From Gelidibacter algens (lineage in GTDB: Bacteria; Bacteroidota; Bacteroidia; Flavobacteriales; Flavobacteriaceae), in NCBI RefSeq assembly GCF_001678675.1, contig NZ_LZRN01000010.1:62001-126000 (forward strand): 64,000 bases of DNA, read 5' to 3'. Shown here one piece after another: positions 40,930 to 49,784 of the stretch; positions within the stretch are counted from its first letter, which is position 1; each line of letters begins with the position of its first letter. A program made the translations under genes and the position numbers. The notes under the pieces were generated by a model, which saw only the letters and a program-made list of their open reading frames with translations, ran no database searches and was not told where the DNA came from.

Positions 40930-42378
40930 ATGAAAAATTATAAATTAACCTCATACACGAAAATTGGAATTTTTTTTACAATCGCTATGAGTTTCTTCTT
41001 CGGTTGTGAAATCCAAGATGGATTTTCATATAAAGAATCCAATTCAAATAAACCTTTGGGTGTTACTGCATGGCAGTATATTCAAACACATGACTCATTA
41101 AATCTAATGCAGGAAGCTATAAAACTGACAAATACTCAGGATTTATATGATGTTAGTACAGGTAAAACATTTATAGCTCCTACCAATGAGGCTTTTAAGG
41201 AATACCTTCAAAATAACGCTTATCAAAGTTTGTCAGAAGTGCCAGTACCAATTTTGCGTAATGCCCTTAAATATCATGTTGTGAACGCTTACGTTTCTTT
41301 TGATGACCCCGACTTGATGGAAAGTAATAACCCCATAGCCTACACCAGTCAAAACGGGCAGACTTTATTTTTGTCGCATAGAAGTAATTTTACTGGTTTG
41401 GTCAATGAAGGTACAAGTAAACAATGGGAAATCGTTACCTCAAATCTCAAAGCTTTGAATGGTGTAATCCATGTGGTTTCGTCCATCGTTTATTTTTCTG
41501 CACTTTCTTCAGGTTCAGATGGACCCGATCCAACGGTTGTAAGAGATACTATTTTTCCAATAGCTGATACTTACGTTAATGGTGGTAGTAGATCTGCACA
41601 AAATTTTGGCGCAGATCCACTTCTGAAACTGAAAAATGTAACTGGTAATGGAGGATATGACAGGAAATCTTTTTTAATGTACGACTTGAATGATTTTACC
41701 AAAGAAGGTGTTATAGTAGATCTAAAACTTGAAATTGCGGTAAAATTTACTGCAGCAAAAGGAATTGACTTAGATGTTTATAATGTAAAGGATACCTTAT
41801 GGACGGAGCTAGGCTTAACTTTTGATAATGCTACCCTTCCAACAACTCCACCAGTATCTAGCATCATTTCAAGAAAGATAAGCACTTTTGAATTTGATAT
41901 GACGGATTATTATAAGAGCTTAGATTACAATGGACGTATTTCTCTTATGATAGATCAAGAAGCTGGTAGAGACGAAACCGATGAATTTCATTCAAAGGAA
42001 AACACTGGAGGATTCAATCCACCGATGCTGATTGCAAGATTTGCCTCAGGAGATACTGTGTTGAACATTGACAAAAACACGGGATTTTCTTTATCAAGTG
42101 GAGAGGCTTATGTGTTTAGTAATGATATTCTTCTGGTGTCGGGTTCACCAGCCGGTGATGTAAAATTTATAATAAAAGAAGCGCCACAATTTGGATGGTT
42201 GGTCAGCGGTGCCAGTATTTTAAAAGTTGGTGACTCCTTTACGCAAGAAGACGTTGATGTGATGAACTTGCTTTATATTAACAATGGTTCAGGATCCTCG
42301 GATAAAATTGTGGTTTCTGCTGAAGACAAAGCAGGTGCTAATTTAGACAACTTTGATATAGTAGTAACCATACAATAA
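40930..42378 (+). CDS. Lipoprotein with FAS1, DNRLRE/CBM-like and CSPG-like domains
   Basis: The start is set at the ATG giving MKNYKLTSYTKIG..., because it yields a lipoprotein signal (TIAMSFFFGC) and avoids overlap with susD; a longer frame begins at 40882. Domains (residues from this start): a fasciclin (FAS1) domain ~25-185 (FIAPTNEAFKEYL, NALKYHVVNAY, LKALNGVIHVVSSIV), a DNRLRE/CBM96-like beta domain ~200-365 (ADTYVNGGSRSAQNFGADPLLKLKN trimmed here to ADTYVNGGSRSAQNFG; RKSFLMYDLNDF), and a CSPG/cadherin-like repeat ~375-482 (GWLVSGASILKVGDSFTQED). It probably fills the SusE position: a surface glycan-binding or adhesion protein. Domain calls are by pattern; ligand unknown. Confidence 0.83.
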   Translation: MKNYKLTSYTKIGIFFTIAMSFFFGCEIQDGFSYKESNSNKPLGVTAWQYIQTHDSLNLMQEAIKLTNTQDLYDVSTGKTFIAPTNEAFKEYLQNNAYQSLSEVPVPILRNALKYHVVNAYVSFDDPDLMESNNPIAYTSQNGQTLFLSHRSNFTGLVNEGTSKQWEIVTSNLKALNGVIHVVSSIVYFSALSSGSDGPDPTVVRDTIFPIADTYVNGGSRSAQNFGADPLLKLKNVTGNGGYDRKSFLMYDLNDFTKEGVIVDLKLEIAVKFTAAKGIDLDVYNVKDTLWTELGLTFDNATLPTTPPVSSIISRKISTFEFDMTDYYKSLDYNGRISLMIDQEAGRDETDEFHSKENTGGFNPPMLIARFASGDTVLNIDKNTGFSLSSGEAYVFSNDILLVSGSPAGDVKFIIKEAPQFGWLVSGASILKVGDSFTQEDVDVMNLLYINNGSGSSDKIVVSAEDKAGANLDNFDIVVTIQ

Positions 42379-42388
42379 TTTGAGATAA

Positions 42389-43144
42389 ATGTCATTTATA
42401 ATAAAACCTATCATTAAAATTATATTTTGGATATCTATTGCCATATTGACGTCTTGTTCGACATCAGAAGGTGATAATAATGATCCTCCAACATTCACCA
42501 CCAGAATTATCAAATTCTCTGGCTACGAATGGATTGTGAGAACTTCAGAGGATAAGAAACAAGGACCTGGTCCGAATTTGTTCTCAGATTCTGCTGATAA
42601 TGTCTGGGTAGATGATAAAGGTAGGTTGCATTTAAAAATCGTTCAGCGCAACGGATATTGGTATTGTGCAGGAGTGACTCTGAAACATTCTCAAGGTCAT
42701 AAAAAATATGTGTTTTATCTTGCAAGTAGGATTGATGAATTGGATGAAAATGTTGTTGGCGGTCTTTTTACTTATAAAAATGATAATGAAGAAATTGATA
42801 TTGAATTTTCACGATGGTCCAACACTACCAATCAGAACTCTCAATTTGCAATACAACCAGCAGCTAAATTAGGGAACAAGTACCGTTATGATATGGATTT
42901 AAATTCCACTCTTTCCACTCATTTTTTTGATTGGAAAGTCAACGAAATTGAATTTGGAAGCTATGAAGGTCATACTTTAAATCCAGAGAATGATGCCATA
43001 ATCAATTCTTGGACTTATACAGGGAGTGATATTCCGCCACTAAACGATGAACGTCTAAAAATAAATTTATGGTTATTTAGAGGTCAAAGTCCCACGAATT
43101 CACAGCCTGCAGAAATGATTATCGAGCGGGTTGAAATACTGTAA
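42389..43144 (+). CDS. GH16-like glycanase lipoprotein
   Basis: 251 residues. Lipoprotein signal (WISIAILTSC), then a concanavalin-like beta-sandwich. EEIDIEFSRW contains the GH16 triad pattern E-x-D-x-E at E135, D137 and E139, placed on one strand as in the family, and GGLFTYKND precedes it. The protein is on the short side for GH16 and other signature segments are weak, so the exact subfamily is open. GH16 includes laminarinases, agarases, porphyranases and endo-beta-galactosidases that cut keratan or mucin glycans. The last would fit the GH20 and Nag genes beside it. A purely binding role is possible if the pocket is altered. Confidence 0.75.
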   Translation: MSFIIKPIIKIIFWISIAILTSCSTSEGDNNDPPTFTTRIIKFSGYEWIVRTSEDKKQGPGPNLFSDSADNVWVDDKGRLHLKIVQRNGYWYCAGVTLKHSQGHKKYVFYLASRIDELDENVVGGLFTYKNDNEEIDIEFSRWSNTTNQNSQFAIQPAAKLGNKYRYDMDLNSTLSTHFFDWKVNEIEFGSYEGHTLNPENDAIINSWTYTGSDIPPLNDERLKINLWLFRGQSPTNSQPAEMIIERVEIL

Positions 43145-43255
43145 AGCATAAAGATAATTTAGAACTTGAAATTTGTGAAATAGTAAAATTTTATTATTTC
43201 CCAAATTTCCTATTGAAACAAATAAAGAAGCTTAAAAATATAAAAACTATAAATA

Positions 43256-44020
43256 ATGCCAAATCTTAACCGAAATATCAATGTTTTTCCTGATAGAATA
43301 ACAACTGGAACTGCCGCAGGAAAAGCTGTGGAAACTTGTATTGAAAATTTGCAAAAGACTCAAGATACTGTAAGGATAATCTTTGCTGCAGCGCCTTCAC
43401 AAGATTCAATGCTCGATTATTTAACGAAGTCAACTCTTATAGATTGGAATAGAATAATAGCATTTAATATGGATGAATATATAGGTTTAAAACCTAATGC
43501 TCCAGAGTTGTTTTCATCATATCTTGAGAATGCATTGTTTTCGAAAGTGTCTATTAAACACAAAAACACAATCCGGGTTGATAATGGTCTTTCAACTGAA
43601 ATTGAAAGGTATGCAAAGCTGTTAACGGATGAGCCCATAGATATTGTATGTTTAGGAATTGGGGAAAATGGTCATATCGCTTTTAATGATCCACCAGTAG
43701 CAGATTTCAATGATCCAAAAATCATTAAAGTGGTCGAGTTGGACGAGGAGTGTCGCTTGCAACAGGTAAATGATGGATGTTTCGATTCTATAAAGGAAGT
43801 GCCTGAGAAAGCAATCACATTGACTATCCCAACACTTTTAAAAGGAAAAAACTTGTTTTGTGTCGTGATTGGCATAAAAAAAAGCAATGCTGTTAAGAAC
43901 GCACTATTGGAGCCTATAAGCACAGCTTGTCCAGCCTCTATACTGACCAAACACCCCAACTGTAACTTTTTTTTCGATAAAGATGCTTATAAAGAAGCTA
44001 TGAGATTTGAAAACGTATAA
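43256..44020 (+). CDS. nagB: Glucosamine-6-phosphate deaminase
   Basis: 254 residues of the NagB/RpiA fold. ITTGTAAGKAVETCI is the substrate phosphate region, IIAFNMDEYIGL holds the catalytic Asp, and CLGIGENGHIAFNDPP holds the catalytic His and Glu region of NagB. It converts glucosamine-6-phosphate to fructose-6-phosphate and ammonia. It follows the GH16-like gene by 111 bp. A second, larger NagB-type protein is encoded at 54.6 kb. The allosteric C-terminal extension of E. coli NagB is not obvious. Confidence 0.92.
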   Translation: MPNLNRNINVFPDRITTGTAAGKAVETCIENLQKTQDTVRIIFAAAPSQDSMLDYLTKSTLIDWNRIIAFNMDEYIGLKPNAPELFSSYLENALFSKVSIKHKNTIRVDNGLSTEIERYAKLLTDEPIDIVCLGIGENGHIAFNDPPVADFNDPKIIKVVELDEECRLQQVNDGCFDSIKEVPEKAITLTIPTLLKGKNLFCVVIGIKKSNAVKNALLEPISTACPASILTKHPNCNFFFDKDAYKEAMRFENV

Positions 44021-44103
44021 GGTCCGTTGGCATCATCAATTTAATAATTATTAAAAAGTTTAATTGGCATCTTTAATGGCCATGTTTTGAACGAAACAAT
44101 AAG

Positions 44104-45666
44104 ATGGATTATAAATATATTTTTAAGTTTTTAATTTTTGCAAGTCTCGTTCTCATTGACACTGATGATGTTTCGGCGCAAAATCGAGTAAATACAGAGA
44201 ACCATGATTTTAAAGTGAAAGGATTCCATTTGGATTTACGGATCCAAGTGATGACTCCTAATGCTCTTAAAGCATTTGCTACTGAGCTTGCAGGTTTTGG
44301 AATGAACACTCTTGTAATGGAATGGGAAGGAACCTATCCTTTTGAAAAGCACGCTACGATTTCCAATAAATACTCCTATTCTCGCGAAGAAGTGAAAGAT
44401 TTTATTGATCACTGCGAAAAATTAGATATCAAAGTCATTCCGCTTCAACAAACCTTGGGTCATGTAGAATACATTTTGCGGAATCCCAGGTATAGTAATT
44501 TAAAAGAGGACAGGAAAGATATATCACAATTGTGTCCTATGGAGGTTTTGGAAAACAAGGCACTTTTTACTGATTTGTTTACGGATTTGGCGGCAATGCA
44601 CAATTCCAATTATATCCATATTGGAGGTGACGAAACCTATTTATTAGGACATGATGAGAAATGTAAAGCGAAAGTTGAGAAAGAAGGAAAATCAAAATTA
44701 TTTGTTGATCACATGAAAATGATTGCTGAGATCGTCATTGGTTTAGGAAAGAAACCTGTCATGTGGGCCGACATCATTCTAAAATATCCAGAAGCAGCAG
44801 CAGAATTGCCTGAAGAAACCATTTTTGTAGATTGGAACTACGGTTGGAAAGTTAATCATTTTGGAGATGTTTCTAAGCTTCAAGAATTGGGGTTTTCTTT
44901 TTGGGGAGCACCGTCAATAAGAAGTCACCCAGACAACTGGTATGTTACGGACTGGTCTACGCATTTCAAAAATCAAAAGGAATTTATTCCTTATGCCCGC
45001 GAAGCCAATTATGAAGGTATGGTCATGACCTCATGGTCTACCACTGGTTTGTACGGTTTTATGTGGGATGTAGGCTATGATGTCATTGATATGGTACAAA
45101 TTAGAAATACTTATCCACTATCTGGCTTTCGTATTTTAGTTGCAAGTTACGCTGAGGCCTTGGCTTCCAAAGATCCTATAAATCCTAAAGCTTTTATTTT
45201 AGACTATGGTAAAAGACGGTTTGGATTAAAAAGCGATGAGGCTCATACCTTGTATGAATTTCTATATGCCCCACCCGAACTCATCTCAAATGGTGTACCT
45301 ACTAAAAGTCCCAGTATACAATCTATGCTAAATGACTACGGCAAGATTAGAAGTCAATTAGTTTTGGTAAATCCAACAAAAAACAAAAAGGAATTTGACC
45401 ATTTTAAATTGATGGCCGACTTAAGAAGGCATTACTTAGAATTTAAGGAGGTGGAATCAAAATATAATTCGGTTGATTTTACAACGTCACGAACACCTGA
45501 GTTACTTAGCAAATTAACTACAATATTGGAAGATGCTAAGGTATTGGGAGAAAGGTTCTCTGAACTTAACAAGGGTTTCCTTTACGATTCTGAATTGAAC
45601 CAACAAAATGAATTGAGAGTACAGCAAATACGTGTTTTACACGATCGATTAGCAAAATTAAAATAA
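44104..45666 (+). CDS. GH20-family beta-N-acetylhexosaminidase-like enzyme
   Basis: 520 residues with a signal peptide ending around DDVSAQ. The catalytic barrel lacks the usual N-terminal GH20b domain and begins directly with KGFHLDLRIQVM. IHIGGDETYLLG holds the conserved D176-E177 pair that does substrate-assisted catalysis, and MWADIILKYPE and VDWNYGW match later barrel strands. The C-terminal ~130 residues are helical. This domain layout belongs to a divergent GH20 branch distinct from the second GH20 gene at 49.8 kb, so the two probably differ in linkage or chain-end preference. Likely periplasmic. Confidence 0.85.
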   Translation: MDYKYIFKFLIFASLVLIDTDDVSAQNRVNTENHDFKVKGFHLDLRIQVMTPNALKAFATELAGFGMNTLVMEWEGTYPFEKHATISNKYSYSREEVKDFIDHCEKLDIKVIPLQQTLGHVEYILRNPRYSNLKEDRKDISQLCPMEVLENKALFTDLFTDLAAMHNSNYIHIGGDETYLLGHDEKCKAKVEKEGKSKLFVDHMKMIAEIVIGLGKKPVMWADIILKYPEAAAELPEETIFVDWNYGWKVNHFGDVSKLQELGFSFWGAPSIRSHPDNWYVTDWSTHFKNQKEFIPYAREANYEGMVMTSWSTTGLYGFMWDVGYDVIDMVQIRNTYPLSGFRILVASYAEALASKDPINPKAFILDYGKRRFGLKSDEAHTLYEFLYAPPELISNGVPTKSPSIQSMLNDYGKIRSQLVLVNPTKNKKEFDHFKLMADLRRHYLEFKEVESKYNSVDFTTSRTPELLSKLTTILEDAKVLGERFSELNKGFLYDSELNQQNELRVQQIRVLHDRLAKLK

Positions 45667-45688
45667 ACTAATAAAAACAGTTTACCTG

Positions 45689-46716
45689 TTAATCCCTTCT
45701 TGTTGATTCTCGAACTATGAGCTCAGTTCTTATAGTGATGGTTTCTGAATTTACAAAATCATCCTTATCTTCAATTTGACGGATGAGCAGTTTGGCGGAT
45801 GACTCTCCCATTTGGAAAGCACAGTCATTAATGGTCGTTAAATGAGGCTCAATAATCTTGGATATCGGATAATTACTAAATCCCGCAATCGCTACCTGCT
45901 GTGGGATTTTTATATCGGCCTTTCTAAAAACCTGGATAAGACTCACTGCGGTATAGTCATTAGCACAAAAAACACCATCAGGTAATTCTGGAAGTTCCAA
46001 AAACCTATTTGCGCAATTAACACCCTCGTCATAACCAAGGTTTTTTGTGTGTAAAATGAAATCCTCCTGTATAGGTAGATCGTGTTTCACGAGTGCTGCT
46101 TTAAAACCTTCCAAACGCAATTTGAATATATTTGTTTCTTGGCTACCTGCCACATGTCCTATCTTTTTACAGCCTGAAGCGATAAGGTGTTCGGTTGCTG
46201 TAAAGGCAGATTCAAAATCATTGATAATTATTTTATTGGCATCAAAATCAGTTGGCACACGATCATAAAAAACTAAGGGAACTCCCAATTTTTCAAATTT
46301 CTTAAAATGATCACACTTTTTGGTTTCAATACTCAAACAGGCAATGATACCGTCTACCATTCTGTTTTGGAGTATTTTGACTATCTCTTTTTCTCTTTTT
46401 AGGGAGTCTTTTGATTGAAAAATAGTCACATTATACCCGTTTTTATATGCAAAATCTTCAATACCACTAATAACGAGGGAATGAAAGTGAATATCAATCC
46501 TAGGAACAATAATGCCTAGGGATTTTGTTCTTTTTAGTTCTAAAACTGGAAGCGATGGAATTGGGAATAAATCCTAACTCTTCTGCCTTTTTCTGAACTA
46601 TTTTTTTTAGTAGATACACTAATGGCAGGATGGTTATCTAATGCCCTTGAAATTGTAGAAGCAGATAGATTTAAGTCTTGTGCTAAATCCTTTAATGTAA
46701 TTCTCCGATTTTTCAT
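45689..46716 (-). pseudogene. LacI-family regulator of the hexosamine locus, broken by two 1-base shifts
   Basis: The start gives MKNRRITLKDLAQDLNLSASTISRALDNHPAISVSTKK, a perfect LacI helix-turn-helix. The frame then fails. Removing one A from the A8 run (46601-46608) gives IVQKKAEELGFIPNSIASSF, the hinge helix. Removing one more from the A5 run (46531-46535) gives RTKSLGIIVPRIDIHF and joins the intact effector domain (DGIIACLSIETK ... GVFCANDYTAVSLIQ ... HLTTINDCAFQMGESSAKLL). Everything else is well conserved, so the breaks are recent or are sequence errors. It is the natural reader of the two identical operators at 36339 and 46887 and of a 13/16 match in its own leader. Encoded convergently with GH20. 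Confidence 0.85.
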
Positions 46717-46724
46717 ATGAAATA

Positions 46725-46740
46725 ATACAAACGTTGGCAC
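46725..46740. promoter_or_regulatory. Degenerate operator in the LacI leader
   Basis: ATACAAACGTTGGCAC matches the 16-bp operator at 13 of 16 positions and lies 8 bp upstream of the LacI start codon, suggesting autoregulation. Confidence 0.6.
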
Positions 46741-46886
46741 ATAAACCTATGCTGTTTTTAATAAATGCATTCTTATAGTTTTGTCGTCAGTAGCTGTTAA
46801 AGTATACTTTTTTGAAGGGGAAAAAAAATAACATGGCGAAATTATAAAAAATATAGCAATATATGCCTATTCTTGTGAAATGTTGG

Positions 46887-46902
46887 ATGCAAACGTTTGC
46901 AT
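46887..46902. promoter_or_regulatory. LacI-type operator upstream of the symporter operon
   Basis: ATGCAAACGTTTGCAT, identical to the site before susC at 36339-36354. It lies in the divergent gap between the LacI gene and the SSS transporter and overlaps the TTG box of a plus-strand promoter. Confidence 0.85.
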
Positions 46903-46927
46903 AGAAAATAAAAATAAATTAGATTTG
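46897..46927 (+). promoter_or_regulatory. Promoter of the symporter-nagA operon
   Basis: TTG (46897-46899), 20 bases, TAGATTTG (46920-46927): the same arrangement as at 36349-36378, again with the TTG inside the operator. It leaves a ~180-nt leader before the transporter start. The rest of 46741-47114 holds only a 12-bp palindrome, AAAGTATACTTT, at 46799-46810. Confidence 0.7.
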
Positions 46928-47114
46928 TTAAGAGCATTATGAAATCCAGCAGGCGTATTGCTTATTATTTAATATCACATGATTTTCTAATTCCATTTTT
47001 TTTAATTATGAGTATGATGTATGTAAAAGAAATATGAATTCATTTTCTGTACTCTATTAGTCAGAAATCATCTGAAACTTTTAGAGAATCCATAATTTTA
47101 AAACCTATATTTCA

Positions 47115-48593
47115 ATGCAATTGTTCGATTGGATAGTTTTATCACTTTATTTCATAATGCTTTTATCCATTGGTTTATGGGCATATTCACGTGTTAAAAA
47201 CTCAGCAGACTTTTACACCGCTGGAGGTAAGTTGCCATGGTGGCTCTCAGGAATTTCCCATCATGTTTCTGGATATAGTGGTGCCGTTTTTGTTGCCTAT
47301 GCCGGGATTGCTTACACTCATGGATTTACATTATATGTTTGGTGGGCGTTCACGGTATCTATTGCCACGTTATTGGCTGCATTTTACATTGCGCCAAGAT
47401 GGGCACGGTTAAGAAAATTTGCAAACATTCAATCACCTACTGAATATCTACTTGTGAGATACAACCTACAAACGCAACAACTTATTGCATGGTCTGGATC
47501 TATCATCAAGGTATTTGATACGGGAGGAAAGCTTGCTGCAATAGCGGTTTTATTAAATGTGTTCAGTGGCACCTCTATTACTTTTGGAATTCTATTGGCT
47601 GGTATCGTGTCATTGGTATACATTACCATTGGAGGTTTGTGGGCTGATGTTTGGAATGATTTTGCGCAGTTTATTGTTCAACTGCTCGCTGGGATAACGA
47701 TGTTCGTCATCATTATTATGAATATGGATGATGGGGTTGAAGGCATATTTACAATGTGGGACAAACTCCCTGAGGGCAATTCTAGTTTTTTTAACGATCC
47801 CTATACCATCGCTTTTGCGTTCACTATGTTAGTTATCAATTTCTTTAGCTATAGTGGTGGCACATGGAATTTAGCCACACGGTTTATTTCGTCGTCTTCT
47901 CCAAAAGTAGCTAAAAAAGCAGGTATTTTATCATCAATCCTATATCTAATTTGGCCTTTGATACTACTTTTTCCTATGTTCGCTGCGCCTCTTTTTTTTG
48001 ATAGTCTCTCCGATCCCACACTTTCTTATGGTATGATGGCTAGAAAATTTTTACCCGCCGGTCTGCTTGGTCTCGTTCTGGCGTCCATGTTTGCGAATAC
48101 CCTTTCCATGACCGCATCGGATTCTAATACCATTTCGTCAGTTATTTGTCGAGATATTTTGCCTAAACTATTCCCCAAGTTCCGTAATTTAACACAAAAG
48201 GAGGGACTTAAACTTGCGAGAATAACAACATTTTGCTTTACACTTGTCACTATTATTGTCGGCTTAAATGCCAGCAAGTTTGGAGGAATCTTTGGTTTAA
48301 TTGTGACTTGGTTTGCTGCTTTGCTTGGGCCTATTTCAATTCCTATGATTCTTGGACTTCTTCCTATATTCAAAAAGAGCGGAAGCATAGCGGCGATAGG
48401 CTCTATTATTGGAGGTCTAGTGGTTTTTATGATCTTAAAAATGGTTGAACAAAAATCACTCGCTTTTGAAATGGGTGCTCCAATTATGGCGTCCTTGATT
48501 CTTTTTATCGTCATTGGATTGTTCAACAAGAAACCGGTGCCTGAAAAAGTAACCGAATTACATTTAAACTTATCGAAAAAATTTAATGATTAA
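47115..48593 (+). CDS. Sodium/solute symporter (SSS family), probably for an amino sugar
   Basis: 492 residues with about 13 membrane helices. The first helix (DWIVLSLYFIMLLSIGLWAYSR), SADFYTAGGKLPWW, the GYSGAVFVAYAGIAY unwound helix, and ASMFANTLSMTASDSNTISS, which carries the Ser/Thr sodium site, place it in the SGLT-like SSS family. It is first in an operon with nagA (3-bp gap) and GH20, under the LacI-type operator. Inner-membrane uptake of GlcNAc, GalNAc or a disaccharide is inferred from the partners. Confidence 0.92.
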   Translation: MQLFDWIVLSLYFIMLLSIGLWAYSRVKNSADFYTAGGKLPWWLSGISHHVSGYSGAVFVAYAGIAYTHGFTLYVWWAFTVSIATLLAAFYIAPRWARLRKFANIQSPTEYLLVRYNLQTQQLIAWSGSIIKVFDTGGKLAAIAVLLNVFSGTSITFGILLAGIVSLVYITIGGLWADVWNDFAQFIVQLLAGITMFVIIIMNMDDGVEGIFTMWDKLPEGNSSFFNDPYTIAFAFTMLVINFFSYSGGTWNLATRFISSSSPKVAKKAGILSSILYLIWPLILLFPMFAAPLFFDSLSDPTLSYGMMARKFLPAGLLGLVLASMFANTLSMTASDSNTISSVICRDILPKLFPKFRNLTQKEGLKLARITTFCFTLVTIIVGLNASKFGGIFGLIVTWFAALLGPISIPMILGLLPIFKKSGSIAAIGSIIGGLVVFMILKMVEQKSLAFEMGAPIMASLILFIVIGLFNKKPVPEKVTELHLNLSKKFND

Positions 48594-48596
48594 ACC

Positions 48597-49754
48597 ATGG
48601 TACTTGAAGCTTTAGATTACAGAACAGATCAACCTATTCGTCTTGAAATTGCTGAAGGTAGCATAATTCAAATATCAGAATGTCCAAAGCTACTACCCAC
48701 AAACTCCTATATTGCACCTGGCTTAGTCGATCTGCAAATTAATGGTTTTAAAGGCATTGATTTTAATACCAAAGGATTGAGCGTTTCTGATGTGGAGGCA
48801 TTAACCCATATCCTTTTTGAAAAGGGAATTACCAGTTATTTTCCAACTATTATTACAAATAGTGACACCGCTACTGAATCTTTGATAAAATTGATAGCGT
48901 CAGCATGCGAAAGCAATACGGAAATAAATACCGCCATCGGTGGCATACATCTTGAGGGCCCTTTTTTATCTCCCGAGGACGGCCCTAGAGGCGCCCATCC
49001 TAGAGAATTTATAAAAGCACCAGATTGGGACTTATTCTCAAAATGGCAAAGAGTAGCAGGTGGCAGGTTACGAATTATCACGTTATCACCAGAATGGCCA
49101 GAATCCATTGATTTTATAAAACGTTGTACAGATTCTGGGGTTATTGTTTCTATTGGTCATACAGCGGCAAATCCTGAACAAATAAATCAAGCTATTGCTG
49201 CCGGCGCTAGTATGTCCACGCATTTAGGGAATGCCTCGCATGCCATGCTCCCGCGCCATTCAAACTATGTATGGGAACAATTAGCCTCCGATAATCTTTG
49301 GTCAACGCTTATTGCCGATGGTTTTCATTTGCCAGATGCGTTATTAAAGATCTTCTTGAGAACCAAACCAAACAAAAGTCTCTTGGTTAGTGATGCCACA
49401 TCGTATGCAGAGCTGCCTACTGGGTCTTATTCAGGGCACATTGGTGGCAATGTTGAATTGGATGCCACAGGCAGATTGTTTATGAAAGAACGCCCTAGTA
49501 TGCTTGCTGGGTCAGCTCAGTCGTTACTTTGGTGCGTTAACCAATTGATTAGAAAGAATATTTTACCATTACCTGAAGCTTGGAATATGGCTTCCATAAA
49601 ACCAACGGAAGCAATTTTCGGTAAAGTGACCAATGATCTGAAAGTTGGCCAGCCAGCAGATCTTGTGGTTTTTGAAAGAGAAAACGATAATTTGAAAATC
49701 ATTAAAACTATAAAGAATGGCAAAATAGTTTTTTCCATTCCAGATGAAAAATAA
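48597..49754 (+). CDS. nagA: N-acetylglucosamine-6-phosphate deacetylase
   Basis: 385 residues, amidohydrolase fold. IAPGLVDLQINGFKGIDFN, GGIHLEGPFLSPEDGPRGAH (with the metal-binding Glu), VSIGHTAANPEQINQAI, STHLGNASHAM (HLGN where many NagA have HLFN), WSTLIADGFHLPDALL and LVSDAT (catalytic Asp) are all in order. It removes acetate from GlcNAc-6-phosphate to feed NagB. Starting 3 bp after the symporter stop, it is probably translationally coupled. Complete; only the single Phe-to-Gly change in the HLFN motif is notable. Confidence 0.95.
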   Translation: MVLEALDYRTDQPIRLEIAEGSIIQISECPKLLPTNSYIAPGLVDLQINGFKGIDFNTKGLSVSDVEALTHILFEKGITSYFPTIITNSDTATESLIKLIASACESNTEINTAIGGIHLEGPFLSPEDGPRGAHPREFIKAPDWDLFSKWQRVAGGRLRIITLSPEWPESIDFIKRCTDSGVIVSIGHTAANPEQINQAIAAGASMSTHLGNASHAMLPRHSNYVWEQLASDNLWSTLIADGFHLPDALLKIFLRTKPNKSLLVSDATSYAELPTGSYSGHIGGNVELDATGRLFMKERPSMLAGSAQSLLWCVNQLIRKNILPLPEAWNMASIKPTEAIFGKVTNDLKVGQPADLVVFERENDNLKIIKTIKNGKIVFSIPDEK

Positions 49755-49784
49755 AAGTTAAAAAAATATAATAAATTTAAAAAT

